Position numbers and translations under genes: made by a program
Shown here: piece by piece, positions 45,601-53,712 of the stretch
Numbering within the stretch: the stretch's first letter is position 1
Layout of the letters: each line of letters starts with the position of its first letter
NCBI GenBank assembly: GCA_903922735.1
Contig: CAIXUZ010000076.1
Coordinates: 46,595-110,594, forward strand
Reading direction: 5' to 3'
Length of the DNA: 64,000 bases
Source of the DNA: an uncultured Verrucomicrobia subdivision 3 bacterium
GTDB taxonomy: Bacteria > Verrucomicrobiota > Verrucomicrobiia > Limisphaerales > UBA11358
Notes under the pieces: model-generated
Told to the model about the DNA's origin: nothing
Databases searched by the model: none
Seen by the model: the letters and a program-made list of their open reading frames with translations, nothing else

Positions 45601-45923
45601 GGCAAACGGAAACAAAACTCCTGAAACGCCACGCCGGTTCCGCCACGCCAGGGCGGATGCATCAGAAACGCCGCCTGCCCGTTTTGCTCACCGGCCGGCT
45701 GCAGAGCCACTCCCGTGCGGTCCTCGAAGCCACCGCTCCAACCACTGGGAAATCGTTGCTCGGCCTGACCGCGATACTGATATCCCGCCGCATACAGCCC
45801 GATGCCGTCGAGTTGCAGCCGGTCGGCATCCGGCACAATGAGCGGTGCGGGCGACTGACCGTCCGCCGGCGCGGCAAAGGGTGCGATCTGCAACAGCGTG
45901 AGGGCGATGAAAAGAAGTTTCAT
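42606..45923 (-). CDS. Large secreted glycosidase-like protein (GH101/DUF5696-like)
   Basis: From the ATG at 45923 the product is 1105 residues with a signal peptide (MKLLFIALTLLQIAPFAAP). The N-terminal ~230 residues look like an NPCBM/galactose-binding sandwich (FRILANGRTLLDE, KSFAFDLTALAGQTVTLRF). A beta-supersandwich follows, then a TIM-barrel-like region (~500-800) with DIWGGQFVNI, IIHNWQRSGYDNALPAHVP, YDIALHENYVDYYP, NFLDVHSSVMPWFHVDYRAG and GPVFGEGCRHW, resembling GH101 endo-alpha-N-acetylgalactosaminidase relatives and DUF5696 proteins; the Asp in LDVHS and the Glu in FGEG are candidate catalytic residues. C-terminal beta-domains complete it. The family is a best guess; activity on O-glycans or other alpha-linked glycans is inferred. 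Confidence 0.72.
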   Translation of the reverse strand: MKLLFIALTLLQIAPFAAPADGQSPAPLIVPDADRLQLDGIGLYAAGYQYRGQAEQRFPSGWSGGFEDRTGVALQPAGEQNGQAAFLMHPPWRGGTGVAFQEFCFRLPAADIVKRIRLVGLTAMRSDALAGPGEKPKSDGATFRILANGRTLLDENRADAKWKSFAFDLTALAGQTVTLRFETDPGPRNSASFDFALWGGRELLLEGYTPKPPPPATLPPPMDLQRLYPMQNGEVAPPSGYAGKLTTEVRGDKATLTYSGADGMLQYELTRPITADDPPLGRWQLRAIPHGEFVPQIVPLANDARLEWRTASKFKASRLESAPDGVTCISTYEVDGHPATLRCTAKLSGKSLVLELNCDAPQITAINAGGWGPVLHRRSVPVPYYTGQVYYFKAENLFVSAFLDWTKSSASTHQNTIATYGARTDGTRVSLHERVVFAAGWNLAETLPNLPNPPSPYREHLADKIVLDIWGGQFVNIASNLTLLHDYGLNNCAVIIHNWQRSGYDNALPAHVPANAKLGGDDGMKTLVTTAKRLGYDIALHENYVDYYPNYEGFRTNDVALDSKGNLIKAWFNKGTKIQSFAIQPHAILPLAHSESAKIHERYQPNANFLDVHSSVMPWFHVDYRAGAEGAATFKPVWETHRLLWAFERKNHGGPVFGEGCRHWFWSGLLDGVEAQFGFGWPQKMGQTAPLMVDFDLLKIHPLQFNHGMGYYDRWWGEATWGALPPLAVLDQYRMQEVIYGHAGFLGSATYANVPLAWLEHHLLSPVTARYASAQPVKIEYQVAGRWVDGTTAARAGIWNRARVSYDNGLVVTANSDTNTLRENAFDLPQSGWLAKGAGVTAWTAQLQGVIADYAQTPDSTFANARAASVWDRSGIHHILPTVAGFRQTGSRSFTLAYQWRVGETLSRDYHCFVHFVNGENISFQNDHRLPRPSSTWKTGETLADGPHAVRLPEGLSDGDYGVRIGLFSKEGGRLALQGHNDGQNAIRLGTLHVRDGGQKITFEAEAASNGDDDLYQHRLNLAGQVLDFGDVRTDGSLLVRREAGEWVLRALPRAGDFLIELSAARFGHPASVRCVEGSAPAVTPPVRGDWWRLKLNGAREYRWK

Positions 45924-46198
45924 AATGATTACGCTTCGGTTCTGCATAAGACAAATTTTGGCGCCCGGTTTGGTGGCGCTGACACCCTGTCCCGTGAACA
46001 CCATGTCTTGGGCGGGTATTTTTTATTGGCGGGTGTTTGCAAGCTGGAGATTTTGATTGGCCCGGGGAAAAAGTGCAAGAATCGCTTCACATATATCTTT
46101 GCAGACAGTTCGTCGTTCGGAGCCTTGGGTCATTTTATCCGCGTTCGCCAAGAGGATTGGCGTGCCGGCTTGAGTTGGTTACACTTGGCGGCTCCGAA

Positions 46199-49100
46199 AT
46201 GAAGGATACCCGCGTTGAAGAAATCCGACGACTTCTGCCCCAAGCCATGCTGCCCGACTGGGTGCGGCTCGGGGGCCGGATGGTCCGGCTTTTGCGCGAC
46301 CAGCTTCATCCGCAGCGGCACGATGCGGTTTTGGACCGGCTGCTAATGCAGGTGCGCGCATCGGTGGCATTATGCGAAGAGCGGCGGCGGCGGGTGCCCT
46401 CGATCAGCTATCCACCCGAATTGCCGATCACGGCGCGGAAAGACGATATCGTCGCCGCCATCCGCGCGCATCAAGTCGTCGTCATTGCGGGCGAAACCGG
46501 TTCCGGCAAAACCACGCAGATTCCCAAGATGTGCCTGGAAGCCGGCCTGGGCATCGAGGCGAAGATCGGTTGCACCCAGCCGCGTCGCGTCGCCGCAGTT
46601 TCCATTTCGCGACGCATCGCGGAAGAGCTCAATGTGAACTGGGGTCGGGAAGTCGGCTGCACCATCCGCTTCGACGACCGCAGCGGCGCGCAGACGCACA
46701 TCAAGCTGATGACCGACGGCATCCTGCTCGCGGAAACGCAGGGCGACCCGCTGCTCTCGGAATACAACTGCATCATCATTGATGAAGCGCATGAACGCAG
46801 CCTGAACATTGATTTTCTGCTGGGCTACCTGAAGACGCTGCTCGCCAAGCGCAGCGATCTCAAGCTCATCATCACCTCGGCAACGATTGATACACAGACG
46901 TTTTCCAAAGCCTTCAACGACGCCCCGATCATCGAAGTTTCCGGCCGGGTCTATCCGGTGGAAGTGATTTACACGCCGTTCGACGCGGACTCCGAAGAGC
47001 GCGGCGACATCACCTACGTGGACGCCGCCGTGCGCGCCGCCGAAACCGCGCTCTGCGAACCGGGCAACGGCGACATTCTGATTTTCATGCCCGGCGAACG
47101 CGACATCCGCGAGACGTGCGATTTGCTGGAAGGCCGGTTCGGGCGCGAGGCGGAAATCATTCCGCTTTTCGGTTTGTTGAGTGCGGCCGATCAGCAAAGG
47201 GTTTTTGCCGAATCGCCACGCCGGAAAATTGTGGTCGCCACGAACATCGCGGAAACCTCGCTCACGATTCCCGGCATCCGCTACGTCATAGACTCCGGTC
47301 TCGCCCGCATCAGCCGCTACAATCCACGCACGCGCACCAAACGTTTGCCCGTGGAACCGATCTCCCAGAGCAGCGCCAACCAGCGCAAAGGCCGCAGCGG
47401 TCGCGTGCAGGACGGCGTGTGCATCCGGCTGTATTCCGAGGAGGATTTCGCGGAGCGCCCGCAATACACGCAGCCGGAAATCCAGCGTGCGAACCTCGCC
47501 GAAGTCATCCTGCGCATGAAGGCGTATCGGCTCGGCGACATCGAGACGTTTCCCTTCGTGAATCCGCCACCGCCCTCGGCGATTGATGGCGGCTACAAGC
47601 TGCTGCAGGAACTCGGCGCGCTCGACGAGCAGCGCGAACTCACGCAGCTCGGCCACGATCTTTCGCGGCTGCCGATTGACCCGACGCTCGGCCGGATGCT
47701 GCTGCAATCGCAGCATGAACACGCCACGCGCGAACTGCTCATCATCGCCGCCGGCCTGAGCATCCAAGATCCGCGCGAGCGGCCACTCGACAAGAAAGAT
47801 GCCGCGGCCGCCGCGCACAAACGTTTCACCGATCCGCAGTCGGATTTTCTCGCGCTGCTGAAAATCTGGGACGCCGTGCACGACCAGTGGGAGCGCCTCC
47901 GCACGCAAGGCCAGCGCCGGAAATTCTGCAAAGCGAATTTTCTCTCCTACCTGCGCATGCGCGAATGGCAGGACTTGCACGCGCAACTACACGGCGCACT
48001 GGAGGACCTGGGGCGTTTCAAGCTGAACGAGAGCAATGCCGATTACGCCGCGATTCACCGCTCGATTCTGACGGGCTTGCTCGGCCACGTGGCGCAGCGC
48101 AAGGAGCGCAACCAATATCAAGGCACCGGCAATCGTCAGCTGGCCCTGTTCCCCGGCTCGGCGCTTTACGATCGCAACGAGCGGCAGCCCAAACCCGCCG
48201 CCCGCAAAGTGCATGGACCGCCGCCGAAGCCGGCGGCCACACCACAACCGCCGTGGATTGTGGCGGGTGAAATCGTCGAGACCTCGCAGCTGTTTGCACG
48301 CACGGTGGCAGGCATTGATCCGTTGTGGATCGTCCAACTCGCGCCGCATCTCTGCAAAACGACGCATCAGAATCCGCACTGGAGCGTGGCGGCGGGCAAT
48401 GTGCTGGTCGAGGAACGCACCACGCTTTACGGCATGGAAGTGCGAAAGGTCAAAGTCTCGCACGGCAACATCAATCCCGCCGAAGCCACGGAGATTTTCC
48501 TTCGCGCCGCGCTCGTTGAAGACGACTTGCTGCCGACCCGGCGAAAGCAAACCAACGATGAAGGCGACGATGACGACACGCGGATTTTGCGTTCGGCGGA
48601 CAAACCGCAGCCATTGCCACCGCAGTATTCGTTCCTCGAACACAACCGGAAGATCCGGGAGAAGATCGAGAACTGGCAGACGCGCGTCCGCAACCACCGC
48701 CTCGGCAATCTGGATGAAAAGCTGTTCGAGTTTTATGCGCAGCGTATTCAGAACGTCTCATCGGTTCACGAGTTGAACCGGCTCATTCGCGATAGCGGCG
48801 GGCCGGACTTTCTCTGCGCGACGGAAGCCGATTTGACCGGCGGCACCGCGTTGGATTTTGACAGCGAAGCATTTCCCGATGCCGTGCCGCTGGGCGGCCA
48901 GCCGGTGGCCGTGGCTTACGCTTATTCACCGGGGGAAGAAAACGACGGGGCGACGGTGAAGCTCGGCTTTGGGCTCGCTCAAACCGTTTCGCAGTCGGGC
49001 GTGGAATGGGCCGTGCCCGGCTTGCGCGAAGGCCTGGTAAATGAACTCTTGCGCGCCTTGCCCAAAAGCATCCGGCGCGAGTTGCAACCATTCCCACCCA

Positions 49101-50404
49101 AGGTCGCGGAGATTGTCAGCGAACTCCAAGCGACCGGCGAATCGTTGCAGGCAGACCTGGCGCGGTTCATCCGCCGGCGCTACGGCATCGAAATTCCGCT
49201 GAATGCGTGGCCGACCGATGCCATACCGGCACACTTACGCCCGCGGATTGAAGTGGTTGGCAACGACCAGAAGACCATCGGCACGAGCCGCGATCTTGCC
49301 GCACTCCGGCAAAAGTTGGAGCAAGTGAAAGCCAGGCCCGCGCCCGACGACTCCGCGTGGATACGCATGGCGCAGCAATGGGAACGCACCGGCATCACGA
49401 CGTGGAATTTCGGGACGCTGCCTGCGCGCATCACCGTCAGCGAAACCGGCCCGGTGCCAACTTATGCGTGGCCGGGGCTGGCGCTTGAGAAAAACGGTTT
49501 ACCTGGAACGCTGGCTTCCAGCCGGCGAATCGAAACTACCGCAACCCGCCGGCAGGATGCCGGCGCTCCCGGCGAATTTTGCGGCGGTGACAGCGTAAGC
49601 CTCCGGCTCTTTCGCAGCGAAGAACTGGCGCGGCGCGCCAGTCTTAGCGGCATCCATAAGCTCATCGAGCTGGCGCTGGCCAAGGATTTCGCGTGGATGC
49701 ACCGGGATCTAAGGGCGTTGACCGGCTTCGATGCCCTCGCGGCGAATCTCTGTCCGCTGGACGAACTGCAGGAAACGGCGTTTGAAAACCTGAAGCGCCA
49801 TATTTTACCGGGCGAGGTTTTTCCAGCGTTGAATGAAGAGAATTTCCAAGCCGCCGTGCAGCAGACGCGGCTGCAAATCCCCGGCCTCGCGCCCAGACTG
49901 GTCGACCAGATCGGCGTGATTCTCCGCGCCCGCAAAGAAATCCAGCAGCGCTGCGGGCCAGCGCCCGTATTGCCGACCCTGAAGCCCAAAACGCTTTCCG
50001 ATTTGAGCCAGTTGAACCTCGCCACGAAAGATGCCCGCAAGCCGGCGAATATTTGGGCGGAGGAACTGGAAGCGCTGTTGCCGCGAAACTTTCTGACGGT
50101 GATTCCCTTTGAGCAGCTCACGCACATTCCCCGTTATCTGAAGGCGCTCGCCACGCGCATGGAACGGGCGAAGTTGAATCCGGCAAAGGATAAGGAACGC
50201 GCCCAACAGCTCGCGCCCTATCTGGCCGTGCGGCAAAAGCTGGAGGCCAACCCTCCCAAAGAACCCGCGGCGCAGCGGCAACTGGAAGAATTTCATTGGC
50301 TGGTTGAAGAATTCAAAGTCTCCCTGTTCGCGCAGGAACTGGGCACGGCAGTTCCCGTATCGCCCAAACGCCTTGACCAACTGCTGCAAAACTGCGGTCG
50401 CTAG
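46199..50404 (+). CDS. hrpA: ATP-dependent RNA helicase HrpA
   Basis: The ATG at 46199 gives 1401 residues (E. coli HrpA is 1300); the frame extends back to 46037 but without HrpA similarity. Motifs: GETGSGKTTQ (Walker A, ~98), DEAHERS (~194), TSATID (~223), TNIAETSLTIPG, and QRKGRSGR (motif VI, ~397). A ratchet/OB part and a long C-terminal DUF3418-type region follow (PPKVAEIVSELQATGESLQ; LPRNFLTVIPFEQLTHIPRY). HrpA rescues stalled ribosomes and remodels RNA. The insertion at ~1102-1124 (RRIETTATRRQDAGAPGEF) is a palindromic DNA repeat carried in frame. All helicase motifs are intact, so the enzyme is probably functional. Confidence 0.93.
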   Translation: MKDTRVEEIRRLLPQAMLPDWVRLGGRMVRLLRDQLHPQRHDAVLDRLLMQVRASVALCEERRRRVPSISYPPELPITARKDDIVAAIRAHQVVVIAGETGSGKTTQIPKMCLEAGLGIEAKIGCTQPRRVAAVSISRRIAEELNVNWGREVGCTIRFDDRSGAQTHIKLMTDGILLAETQGDPLLSEYNCIIIDEAHERSLNIDFLLGYLKTLLAKRSDLKLIITSATIDTQTFSKAFNDAPIIEVSGRVYPVEVIYTPFDADSEERGDITYVDAAVRAAETALCEPGNGDILIFMPGERDIRETCDLLEGRFGREAEIIPLFGLLSAADQQRVFAESPRRKIVVATNIAETSLTIPGIRYVIDSGLARISRYNPRTRTKRLPVEPISQSSANQRKGRSGRVQDGVCIRLYSEEDFAERPQYTQPEIQRANLAEVILRMKAYRLGDIETFPFVNPPPPSAIDGGYKLLQELGALDEQRELTQLGHDLSRLPIDPTLGRMLLQSQHEHATRELLIIAAGLSIQDPRERPLDKKDAAAAAHKRFTDPQSDFLALLKIWDAVHDQWERLRTQGQRRKFCKANFLSYLRMREWQDLHAQLHGALEDLGRFKLNESNADYAAIHRSILTGLLGHVAQRKERNQYQGTGNRQLALFPGSALYDRNERQPKPAARKVHGPPPKPAATPQPPWIVAGEIVETSQLFARTVAGIDPLWIVQLAPHLCKTTHQNPHWSVAAGNVLVEERTTLYGMEVRKVKVSHGNINPAEATEIFLRAALVEDDLLPTRRKQTNDEGDDDDTRILRSADKPQPLPPQYSFLEHNRKIREKIENWQTRVRNHRLGNLDEKLFEFYAQRIQNVSSVHELNRLIRDSGGPDFLCATEADLTGGTALDFDSEAFPDAVPLGGQPVAVAYAYSPGEENDGATVKLGFGLAQTVSQSGVEWAVPGLREGLVNELLRALPKSIRRELQPFPPKVAEIVSELQATGESLQADLARFIRRRYGIEIPLNAWPTDAIPAHLRPRIEVVGNDQKTIGTSRDLAALRQKLEQVKARPAPDDSAWIRMAQQWERTGITTWNFGTLPARITVSETGPVPTYAWPGLALEKNGLPGTLASSRRIETTATRRQDAGAPGEFCGGDSVSLRLFRSEELARRASLSGIHKLIELALAKDFAWMHRDLRALTGFDALAANLCPLDELQETAFENLKRHILPGEVFPALNEENFQAAVQQTRLQIPGLAPRLVDQIGVILRARKEIQQRCGPAPVLPTLKPKTLSDLSQLNLATKDARKPANIWAEELEALLPRNFLTVIPFEQLTHIPRYLKALATRMERAKLNPAKDKERAQQLAPYLAVRQKLEANPPKEPAAQRQLEEFHWLVEEFKVSLFAQELGTAVPVSPKRLDQLLQNCGR
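49505..49569. repeat. Palindromic element inserted in frame in hrpA
   Basis: Arms GGAACGCTGGCTTCCAGCCGG.. (49505-49526) and its inverted partner (49548-49569) match at 18 of 22 positions around a 21-base centre. The frame of hrpA stays open; on the other strand it reads SAGILPAGC, a phrase I associate with a widespread verrucomicrobial repeat family. Confidence 0.8.
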
Positions 50405-50538
50405 AAGTTGGGAGCTGAACTGGATTCCGGCCAGCCCGATGCTGACGGAATGGTTGAAGACGCAGTAGGCCAGCGCATGGCAAAATTCTTTGGAAAACCG
50501 CATAAAACCCCTTAAGCCGACCGCAAACGCCCGCCAAA
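50405..50538. other. Gap between hrpA and the 42-bp array
   Basis: About 130 bases with no recognisable feature; together with the repeat array it makes the 356-base gene-free region upstream of the ArsR-like gene. Confidence 0.4.
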
Positions 50539-50716
50539 GTTGTCGTGCATCCTTTATCTACATGACAACCTGCCGAATAGGTTGTCGTGCGTTCTTTAGT
50601 CGCACAACATACATCCTACTATTTTGTCGTGCGTTATTTAGCTGTTTTCAAACTTCCCGCTAAAGTTGTCGTGCGCATTAATGACGACGCTGAGATAGCC
50701 GCCTAAGTTGTCGTGC
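50539..50716. promoter_or_regulatory. Five direct repeats GTTGTCGTGC at exact 42-bp spacing
   Basis: GTTGTCGTGC occurs at 50539, 50581, 50665 and 50707, and TTTGTCGTGC at 50623. Each step is exactly 42 bp (four helical turns). The conserved context is wider: CCGCYAAA before the core and GTTNTTTA after it. Two or three inverted partial copies (ATGACAAC at 50562, ATGACGAC at 50681) lie between. The last repeat ends 44 bases before the start of the ArsR-like gene, so the array covers its promoter region. A cooperative operator array is the natural reading. Confidence 0.8.
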
Positions 50717-50760
50717 GTTTCCCTTGCGTGCCGCATCGGATTGAGCCATTTATTGGGTGT

Positions 50761-51090
50761 ATGAACGAATTCAAAGACCTTGGCTTGGATCCCGTCACCG
50801 TGCTCGCGGCGCTGGCCAACGACATCCGCTGGGAGGCGGTGCGGATGATGGCCGGCGGCGCTAGCATCCACGCCACGCAACTCGCCGCGAAATTCGGGCG
50901 CGACGTGGACGGCATCGGCAAACATCTGCGCGTGCTGGCCGAGAGCGGGGCCGCCGCCGCCCGCGCGGGGGCGGATGCGCGCCACACGCTCTACACCATC
51001 CCCGAACGGTTTCTGCCGCAGGAAGGCATCGTGGACTACGGCTTCGCCCGCTTCCTCTTCCCCGACGCGCCCCTCGCGGGGAAGGATTGA
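50761..51090 (+). CDS. ArsR-like winged-helix regulator
   Basis: The 109-residue product (ATG at 50761) carries a winged helix: LDPVTVLAALANDIRWEAVRMM (helix 1, the ArsR-like 'ALANDxRWEAVRML' phrase), THATQLAAKFGRDVDGIGKHL... (helix-turn-helix; strictly SIHATQLAAKFG then DGIGKHLRVL as the recognition helix), then a wing (RHTLYTIPERF). No Cys metal site is seen, so the signal is unknown. Upstream lies the 42-bp-period array, a likely autoregulatory operator. The stop codon overlaps a TTG start of the ankyrin gene by 4 bases (TTGA), suggesting coupled translation. An upstream GTG at 50713 lies inside the array and is rejected. Confidence 0.85.
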   Translation: MNEFKDLGLDPVTVLAALANDIRWEAVRMMAGGASIHATQLAAKFGRDVDGIGKHLRVLAESGAAAARAGADARHTLYTIPERFLPQEGIVDYGFARFLFPDAPLAGKD

Positions 51091-51152
51091 AGCGGCTTGA
51101 TGCCCATGCCTTTGGCTTGATAAACGGTTTGGACGGGAGCAAAGTCGAGGAC

Positions 51153-52010
51153 GTGAACAAGCAATTTCGCTCCGCAACTTTCCGGTACTCTATTATCACA
51201 CTGGTCACTCTGGCCTGGAGTTGCCTCGCCTTCTCCGGCGAGATTCATGATGCAGCCAAGGCTGGTGACGTAACAAAAATAACGATTCTGCTAAAAGAAA
51301 ACCCAAGTCTCGTTTCCAGTAAAGACGCCAAAGAAGCGACGCCGTTGCATTACGCTGCTTACAAAGGCAACAAAGATGTGGTGGCATTGTTAATCGCCAA
51401 CAAGGCCGATGTTAATGCCAAGGCGGACGGAGAAATAACACCACTTCATTTTGCAGCTTTAAAAAATGCCAAGGAGGTCGTGTTGATGCTCCTAGACAAC
51501 AACGCCGAAATTAATGCCAAAGACAACAACGGCAGGACTCCGTTGTTTAATGCATCGTCCCGAGGAAATAAAGAAACCGTAGAATTACTCCTTGCCCATA
51601 ACGCGGACATCAACGTTAGAGACAACGAAGGGCGTTCGGCCATGCATTTTGCCGTTTTGGGGGACACAAAAGACGCCGTGGTGGCGCTGCTGGCTCACAA
51701 GCTCGATGTCAACATTAAGGCCAGCGATGGCATGACACCTTTGCACTTGGCAGCTTCGTCAGGAAATTACGCCGCTGCTGAATTGCTTCTTGCCAACAAA
51801 GCTAATGTTAATGAAACGGATAAAAACGGAGTGTCCGCATTATTCCTGGCTGCGGTTTCGGGAAACGATAAAATTTTGAAATTACTCATCGCCAACAAAG
51901 CCGATGTTAATGCAAAGGGTAATAATGGGATGACGCCATTAAGTGGTGCGATGCTAAAGAAGCAAACGGCAGTTGTGGAATTATTGCGACAGAATGGCGG
52001 CCACGAATAA
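51153..52010 (+). CDS. Exported ankyrin-repeat protein
   Basis: The product has about eight ankyrin repeats of 33 residues (D-x-x-G-x-TPLHYAAYKGNKDVVALLIANKADVNAK and variants), preceded by a hydrophobic segment (SIITLVTLAWSCLAFSGE), likely a signal peptide. The frame is open from a TTG at 51087 that overlaps the regulator's stop. I prefer the GTG at 51153 because it puts the signal at the N-terminus, but the 51087 start is possible. Ankyrin repeats bind proteins; the partner is unknown. Codon use is more AT-rich than the neighbours, which may point to lateral acquisition. It ends before a hairpin terminator. Confidence 0.85.
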   Translation: MNKQFRSATFRYSIITLVTLAWSCLAFSGEIHDAAKAGDVTKITILLKENPSLVSSKDAKEATPLHYAAYKGNKDVVALLIANKADVNAKADGEITPLHFAALKNAKEVVLMLLDNNAEINAKDNNGRTPLFNASSRGNKETVELLLAHNADINVRDNEGRSAMHFAVLGDTKDAVVALLAHKLDVNIKASDGMTPLHLAASSGNYAAAELLLANKANVNETDKNGVSALFLAAVSGNDKILKLLIANKADVNAKGNNGMTPLSGAMLKKQTAVVELLRQNGGHE

Positions 52011-52023
52011 TTTCTTTTGAATA

Positions 52024-52051
52024 ATTGGCAGAGGCGGCACGCCTCACCAAT
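52024..52051. terminator. Hairpin between convergent genes
   Basis: ATTGG-CA-GAGGCG-GCA-CGCCTC-A-CCAAT: a strong two-part stem between the ankyrin gene (+) and the SDR gene (-), whose stop codon lies inside it. AT-rich flanks fit a bidirectional intrinsic terminator. Confidence 0.6.
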
Positions 52052-53648
52052 CCGTCTCACGGTAATCCTTCAGAAATTTTCCCCAGAGGTGCGTGCCGGT
52101 GTTGATGCCGGCAATGATCGGGTCCACGATGCGCGCCGCGCCGTCCACGATGTCCAGCGGCGGATGGAAGCGATGCTCCGCCACCTTGCGCTCGGCGATG
52201 TGCGCGGGGTCCTCGTCCGTCACCCAGCCGGTGTCCACGGCGTTCATGTGGATGCCGTCGGCGTGATAATCGGCGGCGGCGGTGCGCGTCATCATGTTGA
52301 GCGCGGCCTTGGCCATGTTCGTGTGCGGATGCCGCGTGGTCTTGAACTTCCGGTAAAACTGCCCCTCCACCGCCGAGACATTGACGATGTGTTTGTCGCG
52401 CTCCGGCGCGCGGAGCATGAGCGGCTTGAGCCGCGCGTTGAGGATGAACGGCGCGATGGCGTTGACGAGCTGCACCTCGAGCAGTTCCACGGCGGGAACC
52501 TCGTGCATGAGCATGCGCCAGGAATTGTGTTCGCGCAGGTCCACCTGCTGCAAATCCTGGTCGAGCTGGCCGGTCGGGAATAAGGCCTGCTGCGCCGCAA
52601 GTTCATCCGGCAACAGTGGCACCTGCGACAGTTCCGCCGCGTGCGTGAGGCCGGCCAGTTTTGATATATCCTGCACCTGACCTGCGCGGCTCGCGGGGAC
52701 GCTCGCCCCACCAATCGAAGACGCTGCGCCGGTGGGGCGAGCGTCCTCGCGAGCCGTTCCGCCTTCCGGCAGCAGATGATAACCACGCAAGCCTTCGTAA
52801 GCGCCGACCAATTTTGCAACTTCCGGCGGCAAGTCGTGCAACGATCCGTTCTCGCGCTCCATCATGTGCTGATAAAAATCCGGCGGACGCCGCACGGTTT
52901 GGCAGGCGTTGTTGATGATGAAGTCCAGCCGCGAACGCGTCGAAAGCAGATGTTTGCAAAACGCCTCCACGCTTGGCGTATGCCGCAGATCGAGTCCGAA
53001 AATCTCCAGCCGATGGCCCCAGTCCTTGAAATCCGGTTCCGCCGCGTAACGCATTGCCGAGTCGCGCGGGAAACGGGTGCAGACGATCAGCTGCGCGCCG
53101 GCGCGGAGCAGCTTGATGCCGGCCTGATAACCGATCTTCACGCGTCCGCCGGTGAGCAGCGCCACGCGCCCGCGCAAATCGGCGGATTCAGTGCGCTTCA
53201 AAAAATTCAGCTCCGCGCACTTGGGACAAAGCTGGTCGTAGAAGTGATGGATCTGCGAGTAATCCTGTTTGCAAATGTAGCAGTTTTGCGGCTCGACGAC
53301 TTCGCGGAAATCGGGATTTTCCTTCACTTCCTCCTGGATGAAATTTTGCGGCGGGAAAACATTCGGCGTGGTGAAAACTTTTTCGCGGCGCAGCTTGCGG
53401 ATGCCGGTCTGATGGAGCTTGGCATCGTCCTTTTGCTGCTTCTCAACCTTGCGCTGCTTGATGCCGGCTTTCACGAGGCGACGCCGCTGGGCCACGTCCG
53501 GGCAATAGATGTCGCCGGCAGCCTTGAGCAGGCGCGTGCGCTCCTCGACCGACAATTCGGCGAGCAACGCGCGGTTCGCCGCCGCCTGCTCGAGAATCCC
53601 GGCGGCGGCTTTCAGTTGCGCGGACAGTTTTTTTGGATCGGCGGACAT
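52044..53648 (-). CDS. SDR-family oxidoreductase with zinc-ribbon-like N-terminal region
   Basis: The 534-residue protein has a helical, basic first ~115 residues and a Cys/His cluster [22 protein letters not shown] (~124-147; Cys-x2-Cys ... His-His ... Cys-x2-Cys). A short-chain dehydrogenase Rossmann domain follows ([31 protein letters not shown], the NNA motif). The rest includes [26 protein letters not shown], where the Ser and the usual Tyr-x3-Lys are replaced by a diverged NMAKAA-type segment, and a late [13 protein letters not shown]. Proteins of this layout occur in eukaryotes and a few bacteria; the substrate is unknown. An in-frame palindromic repeat lies at ~297-320. Not part of a clear operon. 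Confidence 0.82.
   Translation of the reverse strand: MSADPKKLSAQLKAAAGILEQAAANRALLAELSVEERTRLLKAAGDIYCPDVAQRRRLVKAGIKQRKVEKQQKDDAKLHQTGIRKLRREKVFTTPNVFPPQNFIQEEVKENPDFREVVEPQNCYICKQDYSQIHHFYDQLCPKCAELNFLKRTESADLRGRVALLTGGRVKIGYQAGIKLLRAGAQLIVCTRFPRDSAMRYAAEPDFKDWGHRLEIFGLDLRHTPSVEAFCKHLLSTRSRLDFIINNACQTVRRPPDFYQHMMERENGSLHDLPPEVAKLVGAYEGLRGYHLLPEGGTAREDARPTGAASSIGGASVPASRAGQVQDISKLAGLTHAAELSQVPLLPDELAAQQALFPTGQLDQDLQQVDLREHNSWRMLMHEVPAVELLEVQLVNAIAPFILNARLKPLMLRAPERDKHIVNVSAVEGQFYRKFKTTRHPHTNMAKAALNMMTRTAAADYHADGIHMNAVDTGWVTDEDPAHIAERKVAEHRFHPPLDIVDGAARIVDPIIAGINTGTHLWGKFLKDYRETDW
52687..52756. repeat. Palindromic element inserted in frame in the SDR gene
   Basis: Left arm CGGCTCGCGGGGACGCTCGC.. 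(52687-52712) and right arm (52731-52756) are inverted copies with 25 of 26 matches around an 18-base centre. On the coding strand it yields [20 protein letters not shown], a stretch foreign to SDR folds. The host frame remains open. Confidence 0.9.
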
Positions 53649-53712
53649 TTAATTCGGCCGGGCAGCATAGCAGCCGGACAAACGGCGGGCGATGGAAAAG
53701 CACGGCGGCAGT

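Noticed and set aside
46370..47986. 538-codon minus-strand frame opposite hrpA
   Set aside because: Shadow frame of the helicase; all helicase motifs are on the plus strand.
50539..50716. Possible CRISPR array with 10-bp repeats
   Set aside because: The conserved core is only ~10 bp (up to ~25 bp with looser context), too short for CRISPR repeats, and there are no cas genes; helical phasing fits operator sites better.
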